The translations under genes were made by a program, and so were the position numbers. Of a stretch of DNA of 64,000 nt, positions 26,895 to 36,590 are shown in pieces (position 1 is the first letter of the stretch; each line of letters starts with the position of its first letter). The notes below the pieces were generated by a model that ran no database searches, was not told the origin of the DNA, and worked only from the letters and a program-made list of their open reading frames with translations. Source of the stretch: Flavobacterium sp. J372 (lineage in GTDB: Bacteria > Bacteroidota > Bacteroidia > Flavobacteriales > Flavobacteriaceae); assembly GCF_024699965.1 (NCBI RefSeq), contig NZ_JAJOMZ010000004.1:3194001-3258000 (forward strand). The letters run 5' to 3'.

Positions 26895-27306
26895 TTGAAG
26901 TACTTTAGAACACATATAGGCATAACTCTCTTGTTTTGTTTGGGGCTTTTCCTTGTTCCCACACAAGGGCTTGCCTGTTCCAAAGGGTCAGTTAAGACGG
27001 AACACTCGTCCAAAACGACACATTCATCATCCTGCTCCAAGAAACAATCGGCAAAACCTGATCATAAGGCCTGCTGCAATGGGAAGCCTTGCGCGAAATG
27101 CAAGCACGGTAAAGATTGTGGGGGGCAAATGCAAGCACAGTTCCTGCCGGTGCGTTTCACCGCAAACTTCGCCTAATCTTGTAGGCATTATGGAGGTAGT
27201 GGCAAACACTCAATTAGCCATAATAAAAAAACGGGAGTTTTCTTTTGAACAAGCCTATTATTCTTCTGGCTTTTACGCTCTCTGGCTACCGCCTAAAATA
27301 AGCTAA
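26895..27306 (+). pseudogene. Exported Cys/His-rich metal-binding protein, frameshifted
   Basis: From TTG 26895 the frame gives a signal peptide (RTHIGITLLFCLGLFLVP) and a Cys/Lys-rich region with many single cysteines. At a six-G run (27120-27125) one base is extra. Removing it joins GKDCGG to KCKHSSCRCVSPQTSPNLV and carries on to a C-terminus ending in YALWLPPKIS at 27304. That ending, with FSFEQAYYSSGFY, is typical of small exported proteins in Bacteroidota metal-resistance clusters. The intact product of ~136 residues probably binds copper in the periplasm. No ATG is available upstream. Confidence 0.65.
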
Positions 27307-27308
27307 AA

Positions 27309-27360
27309 CTATGGCTTGACAGCCATAGGTGTGCCTTGTCAAAAGCTGTTCCGGCTTTTG
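27309..27360 (+). terminator. Two hairpins between the Cys-rich and HMA-DUF3347 genes
   Basis: CTATGGCT (27309-27316) pairs with AGCCATAG (27321-27328), and CAAAAGC (27340-27346) pairs with GCTTTTG (27354-27360). Both stems are perfect. There are no long T tracts, so they may attenuate or stabilise RNA instead of ending transcription. Confidence 0.35.
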
Positions 27361-27443
27361 CAAATCCCCTATTTGTATCATTTATTTAAAATTTAAAACA
27401 GAAATGGGCTTATCAATCCCCCGTTTCTCAAAATGTAATTATT

Positions 27444-28319
27444 ATGAAATCATTATCAAAAATAGTGATGGTAATCGCCGTATTACTATCATCAATAAAC
27501 GGCTTCGCACAAATCAAGAATGCGAAAACAGAAACCGTAAAGATTTATGGCAATTGTGGTATGTGCAAAACCACCATCGAAAAAGCAGGTAACGTAAAAA
27601 AGGTAGCCAGTGTGGACTGGAACAAAGATACCAAGATGGCTACGCTCACCTATGACGGCGACAAAACAAATCAGGATGAAATCCTGAAACGTATCGCTTT
27701 GGCTGGTTATGACAGTGAGAAGTTCCGTGCGCCGGATGACGCATATGCTAAACTGGCTGGTTGCTGCCAGTATGATAGACCAGTGAAGACGGTTGCCAAA
27801 AACAAGGAGGCGGGAATGGACATGAATGCCGGACATGGCAATCACGACCATAGCCAAATGGCAGCTAACAAAGATGCAGCCCAAAACCAATCACAGCTAA
27901 AGGCTGTATTTGACAACTACTTTTCAGTGAAAGATGCTTTGATAAAAACCGATGCAGCGACCGCATCTGCCAAAGCCGCTGAATTGGCTACATCCCTTAA
28001 AGCAGTCGATATGAATAAGCTATCGGCAGAGGAACATACGGCTTGGATGAAAGTAATGCAGGACTTAACGGCCAATGCGGAAAGCATTTCAAAATCAAAA
28101 GACGTTGCAAAACAAAGAAGTGCTTTTGCGGCACTTTCGGGAAGCATCTACACACTGGCTAAAGTGTCTAAACAGGACACCCCCGTTTATTACCAGCACT
28201 GTCCTATGTACAATGGAGGTAAGGGAGCCAATTGGCTAAGTAAAGAGAATGCCGTTAAAAATCCATATTACGGCTCACAGATGCTTACCTGCGGCAGTAC
28301 GGTCGAAACCATTAAATAA
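27444..28319 (+). CDS. Periplasmic HMA-DUF3347 fusion protein
   Basis: 291 residues with a signal peptide (cleavage after GFAQ, ~23). An HMA domain follows (~30-100) with metal site GNCGMC, then a His/Met-rich linker (MDMNAGHGNHDHSQM), then a DUF3347 helical domain (~150-290). The latter ends in the family hallmark HCPMYNGGKGANWLS and NPYYGSQMLTCG. Both parts suggest Cu+ binding in the periplasm, handing metal to the Cus system. DUF3347 proteins recur at 44.4 and 46.1 kb. Confidence 0.85.
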   Translation: MKSLSKIVMVIAVLLSSINGFAQIKNAKTETVKIYGNCGMCKTTIEKAGNVKKVASVDWNKDTKMATLTYDGDKTNQDEILKRIALAGYDSEKFRAPDDAYAKLAGCCQYDRPVKTVAKNKEAGMDMNAGHGNHDHSQMAANKDAAQNQSQLKAVFDNYFSVKDALIKTDAATASAKAAELATSLKAVDMNKLSAEEHTAWMKVMQDLTANAESISKSKDVAKQRSAFAALSGSIYTLAKVSKQDTPVYYQHCPMYNGGKGANWLSKENAVKNPYYGSQMLTCGSTVETIK

Positions 28320-28333
28320 CAGGTCTGAAAGCT

Positions 28334-28639
28334 ATGGTACAGTACAATGACATGGTGCAGGCACTTAAAGACCTAAGACAGCGTGGGTACAGTATGGACT
28401 TTAGTCTGTTGCCGGACTGCCTTTACTGTGCGTCAAAGAGCCTGAAACTAAAACCGGAGGATTTTACGGTTACGGAAACTCATAGGTTTGAAAGCCTCGA
28501 CAGTAGTCCTGATAACAATGCCGTGATTTATGCCATATCGTCCAATGACGGTAAGAGCAAAGGGGTACTTGTTGATGCCTATGGTACTTATGCTGAAGAA
28601 ATGTCCCATGAGATGGTAAAAAAATTAAATGCAACATAA
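28334..28639 (+). CDS. Small conserved protein, 101 residues
   Basis: Cytosolic protein with the pattern DLRQRGYSMDFSLLPDCLYC, then AISSNDGKSKGVLVDAYG. Close Bacteroidota relatives are often labelled 'phosphoribosylpyrophosphate synthetase', but at 101 residues it has none of that enzyme's catalytic regions and the label should not be taken literally. It lies 14 bp after the HMA-DUF3347 gene and 18 bp before copB, hence in the operon. Role unknown. Confidence 0.72.
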   Translation: MVQYNDMVQALKDLRQRGYSMDFSLLPDCLYCASKSLKLKPEDFTVTETHRFESLDSSPDNNAVIYAISSNDGKSKGVLVDAYGTYAEEMSHEMVKKLNAT

Positions 28640-28657
28640 CTTTTAAAATCCCTTGTT

Positions 28658-30781
28658 ATGAAAAAATACACGTGTCCTATGCACCCGCAGGTGCTAAAAG
28701 ACGAACCAGGCAAATGCCCTCTTTGTGGCATGGCATTGGTTCACGTTGGCGGTACGTCAGCTTCTCATGAACACACATCAGAACATGGGCATTCCGGGCA
28801 TTCTCAACATGGCCATGCTGATGAAAACTTTAATAAACATGAGGGACATCATACAGGCGATTTCCTCACACGTTTTTGGATAAGCCTTGTCATTACAATC
28901 CCTATCCTGCTCCTGTCGCACATGATACAGCAATGGTTAGGTTTCTCCCTTGTTTTCAATGGCGATAAATATGTGCTGCTGGCATTGGGTACGGTGATTT
29001 ATAGCTATGGAGGCTTGCCATTCCTAAAAGGAATGATTGGCGAGATAAAAGCCAAGGCCATAGGCATGATGACCCTTGTCGCCATTGCCATATCCGTAGC
29101 CTATGTCTATTCCGTAGCCGTTGTATTTGGCTTGCAGGGTATGGACTTCTTTTGGGAACTGGCAACCCTTATTGACATCATGCTGTTAGGGCATTGGCTG
29201 GAAATGCGTTCCCAAATGGCTGCTTCACGGGCATTGCAGTCATTGGTGGCTTTGCTGCCCAACGATGTTACCGTGGAACGTGGCGGAGAAGCCGTAAAGA
29301 TAAAGCTCGAAGACCTGCAAAGCGGTGAAACGGCTATCATAAAACCGGGTGAAAAAATTCCAGCCGATGGATTGGTACTGGAGGGGCTTTCGTATATCAA
29401 CGAGAGTATGCTTACCGGAGAAAGTGTTCCCGTAAAAAAGGAAAAAGACGGAAAGGTCATCGCAGGCTCTATCAATGGCGATGGTGCGCTGAAAGTCAAG
29501 GTAACAGCCGTGGGAAAAGACAGCTACCTGAACAGGGTTATCAATCTTGTGCAGGAAGCGCAGGCTACCAAGTCTAATACACAGAACCTTGCGGACAAAG
29601 TTGCCAAATGGCTCACCTTTATTGCCATTGCCGTTGGCATAGGCACATTTGCCTATTGGTATGCAAGCAGTGGAGATATTGCCTTTGCGCTTGAAAGAAT
29701 GGTGACGGTGATGGTAACGGCCTGCCCGCACGCATTGGGCGTGGCTATCCCGTTGGTGGTCGCCATTTCCACAACGCTTTCGGCGACCAATGGCCTGCTC
29801 ATCCGCAACCGTACGGCATTTGAAACCACCCGCAAACTTTCCACCGTCATTTTTGATAAGACTGGTACACTCACCAAAGGTTCCCATGCAGTAGAAAAGG
29901 TTATACCGTTAACGGATGAATATAATGCCGATGAGGTTATCCAGTATGCTGCCGCAGTACAGCAAAATTCGGAACACCATATTGCTAAAGGCATTATGGC
30001 TACATTGAAAGAAAAGAGCCTTGCCTTATGGAAATCTGAAAACTTTAGCTATATGCAGGGCATAGGTGTAAAAGGTGTCGTGAACGGCAAAAATATCGTA
30101 GCTGGCGGCCCGAATTATTTCACCGAAAACCACCTTTCCCTGCCGGAAATACCAAGCGAAATCAATCAGGAAGCCGAAACGGTCAACTTTGTCCTCATTG
30201 ATGACAGGGTAATCGGCATCATTACTTTGGCAGACAGCATCCGTGAGGGTTCGGCACAGGCGATTGAGGAACTCAAAAAAATGGGCATCAAGTCCTTTCT
30301 GCTCACCGGGGACAACGACAGGATTGCTGCTGCCGTAGCCGGAAAATTGGGTATGGACGGGTATTTGGCCAATGTGCTTCCGCATAACAAGCAGGAGAAA
30401 GTAAAGGAGTTTCAGGCAAAAGGCGAAATCGTAGCAATGACTGGTGATGGTGTAAATGATGCACCTGCACTGGCACAGGCAGATGTTGGAATTGCCGTGG
30501 GTTCCGGTACGGACGTGGCTGCCGAAACAGCCGATATCATATTGGTGGACAGCGACCCGAGGGATGTGGTCAAACTGATTGACTTTGGCAGACTTACCTA
30601 CAAGAAAATGATACAGAACCTGATATGGGCGGTTGGCTACAACGTGGTGGCAATACCACTTGCAGCAGGTATATTCTATCCAAATTTTGTTTTAAGCCCA
30701 GCAATGGGTGCGGTATTGATGAGCGTAAGTACGATAGTAGTAGCGATTAATTCCCAACTTTTAAAAAGGAGACTGTCATGA
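28658..30781 (+). CDS. copB: CopB-type copper P1B ATPase (CPH)
   Basis: 707-residue inner-membrane metal pump. The N-terminus carries a heavy-metal-binding domain (YTCPMHPQVLKDEPGKCPLC, then GMALV) followed by a His-rich stretch (~30-65). The membrane metal site is CPH at 356-358, phosphorylation site DKTGT at 400-404, hinge GDGVNDAPAL near 600. CPH marks the P1B-3 group, which exports Cu2+ and/or Cu+/Ag+, distinct from the CPC-type CopA upstream. Its stop overlaps the cusA start (ATGA), so it is translationally coupled to the RND pump. Confidence 0.92.
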   Translation: MKKYTCPMHPQVLKDEPGKCPLCGMALVHVGGTSASHEHTSEHGHSGHSQHGHADENFNKHEGHHTGDFLTRFWISLVITIPILLLSHMIQQWLGFSLVFNGDKYVLLALGTVIYSYGGLPFLKGMIGEIKAKAIGMMTLVAIAISVAYVYSVAVVFGLQGMDFFWELATLIDIMLLGHWLEMRSQMAASRALQSLVALLPNDVTVERGGEAVKIKLEDLQSGETAIIKPGEKIPADGLVLEGLSYINESMLTGESVPVKKEKDGKVIAGSINGDGALKVKVTAVGKDSYLNRVINLVQEAQATKSNTQNLADKVAKWLTFIAIAVGIGTFAYWYASSGDIAFALERMVTVMVTACPHALGVAIPLVVAISTTLSATNGLLIRNRTAFETTRKLSTVIFDKTGTLTKGSHAVEKVIPLTDEYNADEVIQYAAAVQQNSEHHIAKGIMATLKEKSLALWKSENFSYMQGIGVKGVVNGKNIVAGGPNYFTENHLSLPEIPSEINQEAETVNFVLIDDRVIGIITLADSIREGSAQAIEELKKMGIKSFLLTGDNDRIAAAVAGKLGMDGYLANVLPHNKQEKVKEFQAKGEIVAMTGDGVNDAPALAQADVGIAVGSGTDVAAETADIILVDSDPRDVVKLIDFGRLTYKKMIQNLIWAVGYNVVAIPLAAGIFYPNFVLSPAMGAVLMSVSTIVVAINSQLLKRRLS

Positions 30782-32052
30782 TAGAGAAAATTATTTCATG
30801 GTCAACGCACAACCGCTTTTTCGTGTGGATAGGCATACTGCTGATTGTGGTTGGGGGCGTATGGTCGGTAATGACCACACCGGTTGATGCCATCCCCGAC
30901 CTTTCCGAAAATCAGGTCATCGTTTACACCGAATGGATGGGACGTAACCCCCAAATCATGGAAGACCAGATTACCTACCCTTTGGTTTCCAACTTGCAGG
31001 GTATTCCCAACGTTAAGGCCATTCGTGCAGCATCTATGTTTGGCATGAGTTTCATCTTTGTTGTATTTAATGACGATGCAGAAATCTATTGGGCAAGAAC
31101 CCGTGTTTTGGAGCGGTTGAACTTCGCTCAAAAAGCATTACCACAAGGGGTAACTCCCACTCTCGGTCCCGATGGAACAGGCGTGGGTCATGTTTTTTGG
31201 TACACGCTTCAGGGCGATGGTTACGATTTGGGCGAACTCCGTGCAGTGCAGGACTGGTATGTAAAATTTGCAATGCAGAATGTAGAAGGTGTGAGCGAGG
31301 TGGCCTCTTTCGGAGGTTTCCAAAAACAATATCAGGTGAGCGTCAATCCCAACAAACTTATTTACTACAACATTTCAGCAATGGATGTGGCAAATGCCCT
31401 TAAAGCCAACAATCGTGACGTTGGAGGAAGTATCTATGAAATGAACCGTATGGGTTATATGATTAGAGGATTAGGTTATATCAAAGACATCCGGGATATA
31501 GAAGAAATTTCCGTTGGCTCAAATAAATCCATTCCCATCAAGCTGAAAGATGTTGCCGATGTACAAATGAGCAGCGACATCCGATTGGGAATTGTAGAAG
31601 AAAACGGCGAAGGCGAAGTAGTGGGCGGTGTGGTGGTTGCCAGATATGGCGAAAATGCAAAAGAAGTGATTGACCGTGTAAAAGAAAGGTTAGGCGATGT
31701 GGAAAAAGGTTTGCCTCCCGGAGTGAAGATTAAAATTGCTTACGACCGTAGCAATTTAATTGAAGCTGCCATTGCAACATTGAAAGAGGCGTTGTGGGAA
31801 GAAATTATTGTGGTTTCATTAGTGGTGCTGATTTTTCTTTTCCATGTGCGAAGCGCAGTAGTGGCCATTGTTACCATTCCCTTGTCGGTGCTGATTGGCT
31901 TTATGTTCGTGAAAATGTTTGGCATTTCACTCAACATTATGTCATTGGGCGGTATTGCCTTAGCCATTGGCGATTTGGTGGATGCGGGAATTGTGATGAC
32001 TGAAAACGCTTATAAAGGTTTAGTAAAAGCAGTTTTAAAATCAGAAGAATAA
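30778..32052 (+). CDS. cusA: CusA/CzcA heavy-metal RND pump, N-terminal fragment
   Basis: 424 residues corresponding to the first ~40% of a heavy-metal RND pump. It starts MIEKIISWSTHNRFFVWIGI, with TTPVDAIPDLSENQVIVYTEW as in CusA, the first periplasmic porter domain, and transmembrane helices up to DLVDAGIVMTENAYKGL. It stops after KSEE in the cytosolic loop between helices 4 and 5. The next fragment starts at the overlapping TAATG. Together the fragments (30778-33969) equal ~1,064 residues, the normal CusA length. A break in the original gene is likelier than a designed split. Overlap with copB shows they were one operon. Confidence 0.75.
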   Translation: MIEKIISWSTHNRFFVWIGILLIVVGGVWSVMTTPVDAIPDLSENQVIVYTEWMGRNPQIMEDQITYPLVSNLQGIPNVKAIRAASMFGMSFIFVVFNDDAEIYWARTRVLERLNFAQKALPQGVTPTLGPDGTGVGHVFWYTLQGDGYDLGELRAVQDWYVKFAMQNVEGVSEVASFGGFQKQYQVSVNPNKLIYYNISAMDVANALKANNRDVGGSIYEMNRMGYMIRGLGYIKDIRDIEEISVGSNKSIPIKLKDVADVQMSSDIRLGIVEENGEGEVVGGVVVARYGENAKEVIDRVKERLGDVEKGLPPGVKIKIAYDRSNLIEAAIATLKEALWEEIIVVSLVVLIFLFHVRSAVVAIVTIPLSVLIGFMFVKMFGISLNIMSLGGIALAIGDLVDAGIVMTENAYKGLVKAVLKSEE

Positions 32053-33969
32053 TGGAAAAGCAAAGAATAGGAAATACAAAAGAATTGAGTGAGGAAGAAC
32101 GTATCAAAATCATTGAACGCTCATCACGCACTGTTGGAAGAGCCGTTTTCTTTTCCATATTGGTAACGCTCATTTCATTCTCTCCCATATTGTTTCTCGA
32201 AGGGCAGGAAAAGAAAATGTTTTCGCCTTTGGTATGGACAAAAACCTTTACTATGATTGGCTCCGCCATTATAGCATTATTTGTTGTCCCAATGCTGTTG
32301 CGTTCTTTAATGAAAGGCAAGCTCATTCCTGAAAGCAGAAACCCCGTTGCAAATTTCTTTATAAAAATATACAGCCCTGTTTTGCGCCTTTGCCAGCATT
32401 GGAAAAAAACGGTAATTGCTATTGCTGCTTTAATCGTGGTGGGTAGCATTCCTTTTGTAGTGCGTTTGGGTTCGGAATTTATGCCACCGTTAGACGAAGG
32501 TTCTCTTTTGTTTATGCCCGTTACACTTCCTGATGTTTCCAACAACGAAGCCAAACGTATTTTGCAGGTGCAGGACAAGCTCATTATGTCCGTTCCCGAA
32601 GTGGAAAATGTTCTGGGCAAAGCAGGTCGTGCCTATACTGCAACCGACAATGCTCCGGTAAGTATGATTGAAAGCATTGTTGTATTAAAACCCCAATCGG
32701 AGTGGCGTAAAGGCATGACCACCGAAAAGCTGATTTCGGAACTGAACGAAAAAGTGCAGATACCTGGTGTTACAAGTGGTTGGACACAGCCTATAATCAA
32801 TCGTATCAATATGCTTTCGACAGGTGTCCGGACAGATATTGGTGTGAAAATTTATGGGCAAAACTTAGATACTATCTACAACCTTTCAAGGCAAATTGAA
32901 AAATCATTGAAAGGTATTGATGGGCTTGCAGATTTATATGTAGAGCAACTCACAGGGGGGAAATATTTGGATATAAGAATTAATCGGGAAGAAATTGCCC
33001 GATATAATCTTTCTATTGAAGAAGTGAATATGCTTATTGAAATGGCATTAGGAGGAATGCCTTTGACCAATACCATTGAAGGCAGGCAGCGTTTCAGCGT
33101 TTCCATACGCTTAGCGCAGGATTTTAGAAGCGATATAGAAGAAATAAAACGAACGCCTTTGCAGACATCGGGTTACGGTGTTATTCCATTGTCAGCAGTG
33201 GCGGATGTTGAAATTTCGGAAGGCCCGCCAATGATAAATTCTGAAAATGCCATGCTGCGGGGAACGGTTCTGTTCAATGTGCGTGGCAGGGATATGGGAA
33301 GCGTAGTTGGCGATGCTAAAAAACGTATTGATGCAGATTTTCAAAAGCTGCCCAAAGGCTATTTTATTGAATGGAGTGGGCAATATGAAAATAAGGTTCG
33401 AGCAGAGAACCGTTTAAAAATCATCATTCCCATTACGCTTTTGATAATTGCTTTTGTCCTCTATTTCACTTTCCATTCGGTTAAGGAAATGGTGATTGTC
33501 CTTTCAAGTATTCCCATTGCATTAATCGGGGGGTATATTCAATGTATTTTTTCGATGTGAATTTTTCGGTAGCTGTTGCGGTAGGTTTTATTGCCTTATT
33601 CGGCATTGCGGTAGAGACTGGTGTATTGATGCTCGTCTATATGAATGAAGCCATAAGAGATACAGTAGAAAAAAGAAAAGTGCTGAACTCTCAAACGAAG
33701 ATGTCGAGAAAGCCGTGTTTTCCGGTGCCGTAATGCGTGTACGACCTAAACTGATGACGGTAATGGCCGATATGATTGGTTTAATGCCTATTCTTTTGGC
33801 AACAGGTGTAGGTAGTGATGTCATGAAGCCTATTACAATACCTTTTGTTTTTGGCCTAATAACTTCTACTCTTTTCGTATTAATCGTTTTGCCAGTTATA
33901 TATCAAATCGTCAAGGAAAGAGAAATAAAAAAATATGGTAAAGTAGAATTTTTAGAAAACATAGATTAA
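32052..33969 (+). pseudogene. cusA: CusA/CzcA C-terminal part, two further frameshifts
   Basis: This continues the pump from MEKQRIGNTKELSEEERIKI through FSPILFLEGQEKKMFSPLVWT, the second porter domain with methionine-containing metal sites, to the final helices. At a six-G run (33528-33533) one G is missing; restoring it joins SSIPIALIGG to VYSMYFFDVNFSV. At a six-A run (33669-33674) one A is missing; restoring it joins DTVEKK to KSAELSNEDVEKAVFSGAV. The frame then reaches its stop at 33967-33969, where the next gene starts. Without correction no full pump can be made, although CusC and CusB genes downstream are intact. Confidence 0.75.
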
Positions 33970-36590
33970 TGAAAACAGTAAACCCACATACAATTCCTGT
34001 AACAGAACTTATCACTGAACTTGGCAGTGATATAAAACAAGGATTGAACTCCCTTGACGCTGCAAAGCGTATTGAAAAATACGGGAGTAATAGTATTCAA
34101 TCCGATAAAGGAAAACACCCTTTAAAAATAGTCCTGTCGCAGTTTAATAACCTCTTGGTGTATTTGTTGTTGTTTGCAGCCGCCATGTCGTTTTGGTTTC
34201 AGGAATATTTGGATGCAACGGCAATTCTGCTTGTAATACTTGTTAATGCAACCATTGGCTTTTGGATGGAAATGCAGGCGGAACGCTCCATGAATGCGCT
34301 GAAAAAAATGGTCAGTGTCCCTTCCAAAGTTTTCAGAAATGGTAAGCTGACCGAAATAGCATCCGAAGAATTAGTTCCGGGCGATTTGCTGTTTGTTGAA
34401 GCAGGTGAGATGATTACCGCAGATGCAAGAATTATTTCCGCTACACAACTTTCCATAAATGAAGCATCGCTTACGGGCGAAGCCATGCCTGTTGAAAAAA
34501 CAGCAAGCGAACTTTCGGGAGATATTCCACTTGCTGACCGCACCAATATGTTGCACAAAGGCACTTTCGTTACCAACGGAAACACCACTGCCCTTGTGGT
34601 TGCAACAGGTATGCAAACCGAATTAGGCAAAATCGCACACCTCGTGCAGGGAGCAGAGCAATCAGCCACTCCACTTGAAAAAAAGTTACAGGTATTCAGT
34701 CGTAAACTCATTTACATAACAGTTGCTTTAGTGGTGCTGATTTTCATTGTCGGTATGTTCACGCATGGCGATTATGTGGAATTGCTTGAAACGGCCATTG
34801 CCCTTGCAGTAGCAGCCATACCCGAAGGACTTCCCATTGTGGCAACCCTTGCATTGGCTCAAGGGATGATGAAAATGGCAAGGCATAATGTCATCGTAAA
34901 AAAACTTTCGGCAGTAGAAACCTTAGGAGGCACAACCGTTATTTGCACCGATAAAACAGGAACACTTACTCAAAATAAAATAGAAGTAACAGATTTAATC
35001 CCTGCTGATGAAACTTCTGAAAAGAATAAACAACTCCTTCAGCATATAGCTGTTTTATGCAACACCGCATCCATTCAGATTTTAGAAAACGACATTAAAG
35101 AAATTGGCGACCCGCTGGAAACGGGCTTACTGAAATATGCACACAACAAAGGAGAGAATGTTGAGCGGTTGCGTCAACAGTTTCCTAAAATAGATGAAGT
35201 CCCGTTTTCATCGGAAACAAAAATGATGGCAACGCTACACGGCAATCAAAACGATTTTATAGTTTGTGCTAAAGGCGCAGCAGAAGAAATACTCAAACAG
35301 TGCAGTCATATTCTTAACGGTTCTGAAATTAAAGAGATGAATGAAGAAACAAGAAACCAATGGAAAGACAAATCTGAACAATTGGCATCATCCGGTTTAA
35401 GAGTTATTGCTGGTGCTTTTAAAGAAACTGCTTCAAAAGATGTTGCACTCACAGACAGTTTGGTTTTTGCCGGACTATACGGAATGATGGATCCGCCAGC
35501 CGAAGATGTGTTTGATGCAATCAATGAATGTAAAGATGCAGGTATTAAAGTAGTGATGATTACAGGCGACCATCCTGCCACTGCAAATTATATAGCCAAC
35601 CAACTTCATATATCCGAAAACACGCAACCTGTCATCGGCAAGAACATGAAGCCCTTTGAACAGTTAAGCGAACAGGAAAAAAATCTTTGGGCTGACACTT
35701 CTGTTTTCGCAAGGGTTACACCCGCTCATAAATTGGATTTGGTAAGAGTGTTGCAGGAAAAAGGAAACATCGTTGGCATGACAGGTGATGGTGTAAATGA
35801 TGCTCCTGCTTTGAAGAAATCAGACATCGGCATCGCAATGGGAGTGAGAGGAACACAAGTGGCACAGGAAGTGTCAGACATGGTATTGAAAGACGATAAA
35901 TTTTCGTCCATAGTTCATGCAATAAAGCAAGGTCGTGTTATTTTTACTAATGTTCAGGAATTTGTGATTTACCTGCTTTCCTGCAACATGAGCGAATTGT
36001 TTGTGGTGTCATTAGCTGCGTTGTCCAATCTGCATTTTCAATTAATTCCGCTGCAAATACTTTTTATCAATCTAATAACAGATGTGTTGCCCGCCCTTGC
36101 TTTGGGCGTAAGCGAAGGCAGTCCGTATGTTATGAAACACAAGCCCCGAAATCCGGCTGAACCGCTGTTAAAAACAAAACAGTGGTATGCTGTTTGGATT
36201 TATGCGGCAATCATTTCCGTTTGCACATTGGGAGCAGTATTCTTTAGCCATTTTGTTTTGCATACAGGCGAACACTTTGACCCGAAACTCTGCAACAACA
36301 TTTTATTCTTTACTCTTATTGTTTGCCAGTTGTTCCATGTGTTCAACATGGCATCGGTCAAAACTTCTTTTATAAAATCTGAAGTATTCCAAAATAAATA
36401 TGTTTGGTATGCACTGCTTACAAGCGGGTTAGTCGTGGTTTCCGTATTTTTTATTCCTCCAGCTCGTGAAGCATTGAATGTTCAGTCGCTGAAAGCGGAA
36501 GACTGGTTGATTGTTTTCGTATCTGCTTCGATTTCACTATTGGTTATTCAAATTTTAAAACGAACAAATCTAATTCACGATGAAGATTAA
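33969..36590 (+). CDS. P2-type cation-transporting ATPase
   Basis: 873-residue ATP-driven cation pump of the P2A (Ca2+-ATPase-like) group. Seen: cation-ATPase N-terminal domain (1-~70), actuator TGEAMPV (~175), PEGLP in helix 4 (AAIPEGLPIV), phosphorylation site DKTGTLTQ at 328, KGAAEEIL, TGDHPATA, GDGVNDAPAL, and C-terminal helices with NLITDVLPALALG. It does not carry the CPx metal signature of CopA/CopB, so it moves Ca2+, Mn2+ or another cation, not copper. It starts on the last base of the cusA stop (TAATG) and overlaps the nuclease gene by 11 bp, opening a tight four-gene cassette. Confidence 0.9.
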   Translation: MKTVNPHTIPVTELITELGSDIKQGLNSLDAAKRIEKYGSNSIQSDKGKHPLKIVLSQFNNLLVYLLLFAAAMSFWFQEYLDATAILLVILVNATIGFWMEMQAERSMNALKKMVSVPSKVFRNGKLTEIASEELVPGDLLFVEAGEMITADARIISATQLSINEASLTGEAMPVEKTASELSGDIPLADRTNMLHKGTFVTNGNTTALVVATGMQTELGKIAHLVQGAEQSATPLEKKLQVFSRKLIYITVALVVLIFIVGMFTHGDYVELLETAIALAVAAIPEGLPIVATLALAQGMMKMARHNVIVKKLSAVETLGGTTVICTDKTGTLTQNKIEVTDLIPADETSEKNKQLLQHIAVLCNTASIQILENDIKEIGDPLETGLLKYAHNKGENVERLRQQFPKIDEVPFSSETKMMATLHGNQNDFIVCAKGAAEEILKQCSHILNGSEIKEMNEETRNQWKDKSEQLASSGLRVIAGAFKETASKDVALTDSLVFAGLYGMMDPPAEDVFDAINECKDAGIKVVMITGDHPATANYIANQLHISENTQPVIGKNMKPFEQLSEQEKNLWADTSVFARVTPAHKLDLVRVLQEKGNIVGMTGDGVNDAPALKKSDIGIAMGVRGTQVAQEVSDMVLKDDKFSSIVHAIKQGRVIFTNVQEFVIYLLSCNMSELFVVSLAALSNLHFQLIPLQILFINLITDVLPALALGVSEGSPYVMKHKPRNPAEPLLKTKQWYAVWIYAAIISVCTLGAVFFSHFVLHTGEHFDPKLCNNILFFTLIVCQLFHVFNMASVKTSFIKSEVFQNKYVWYALLTSGLVVVSVFFIPPAREALNVQSLKAEDWLIVFVSASISLLVIQILKRTNLIHDED

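Noticed and set aside
28334..28639. Phosphoribosylpyrophosphate synthetase
   Set aside because: This common label does not fit a 101-residue protein lacking the PRPP-binding and catalytic regions.
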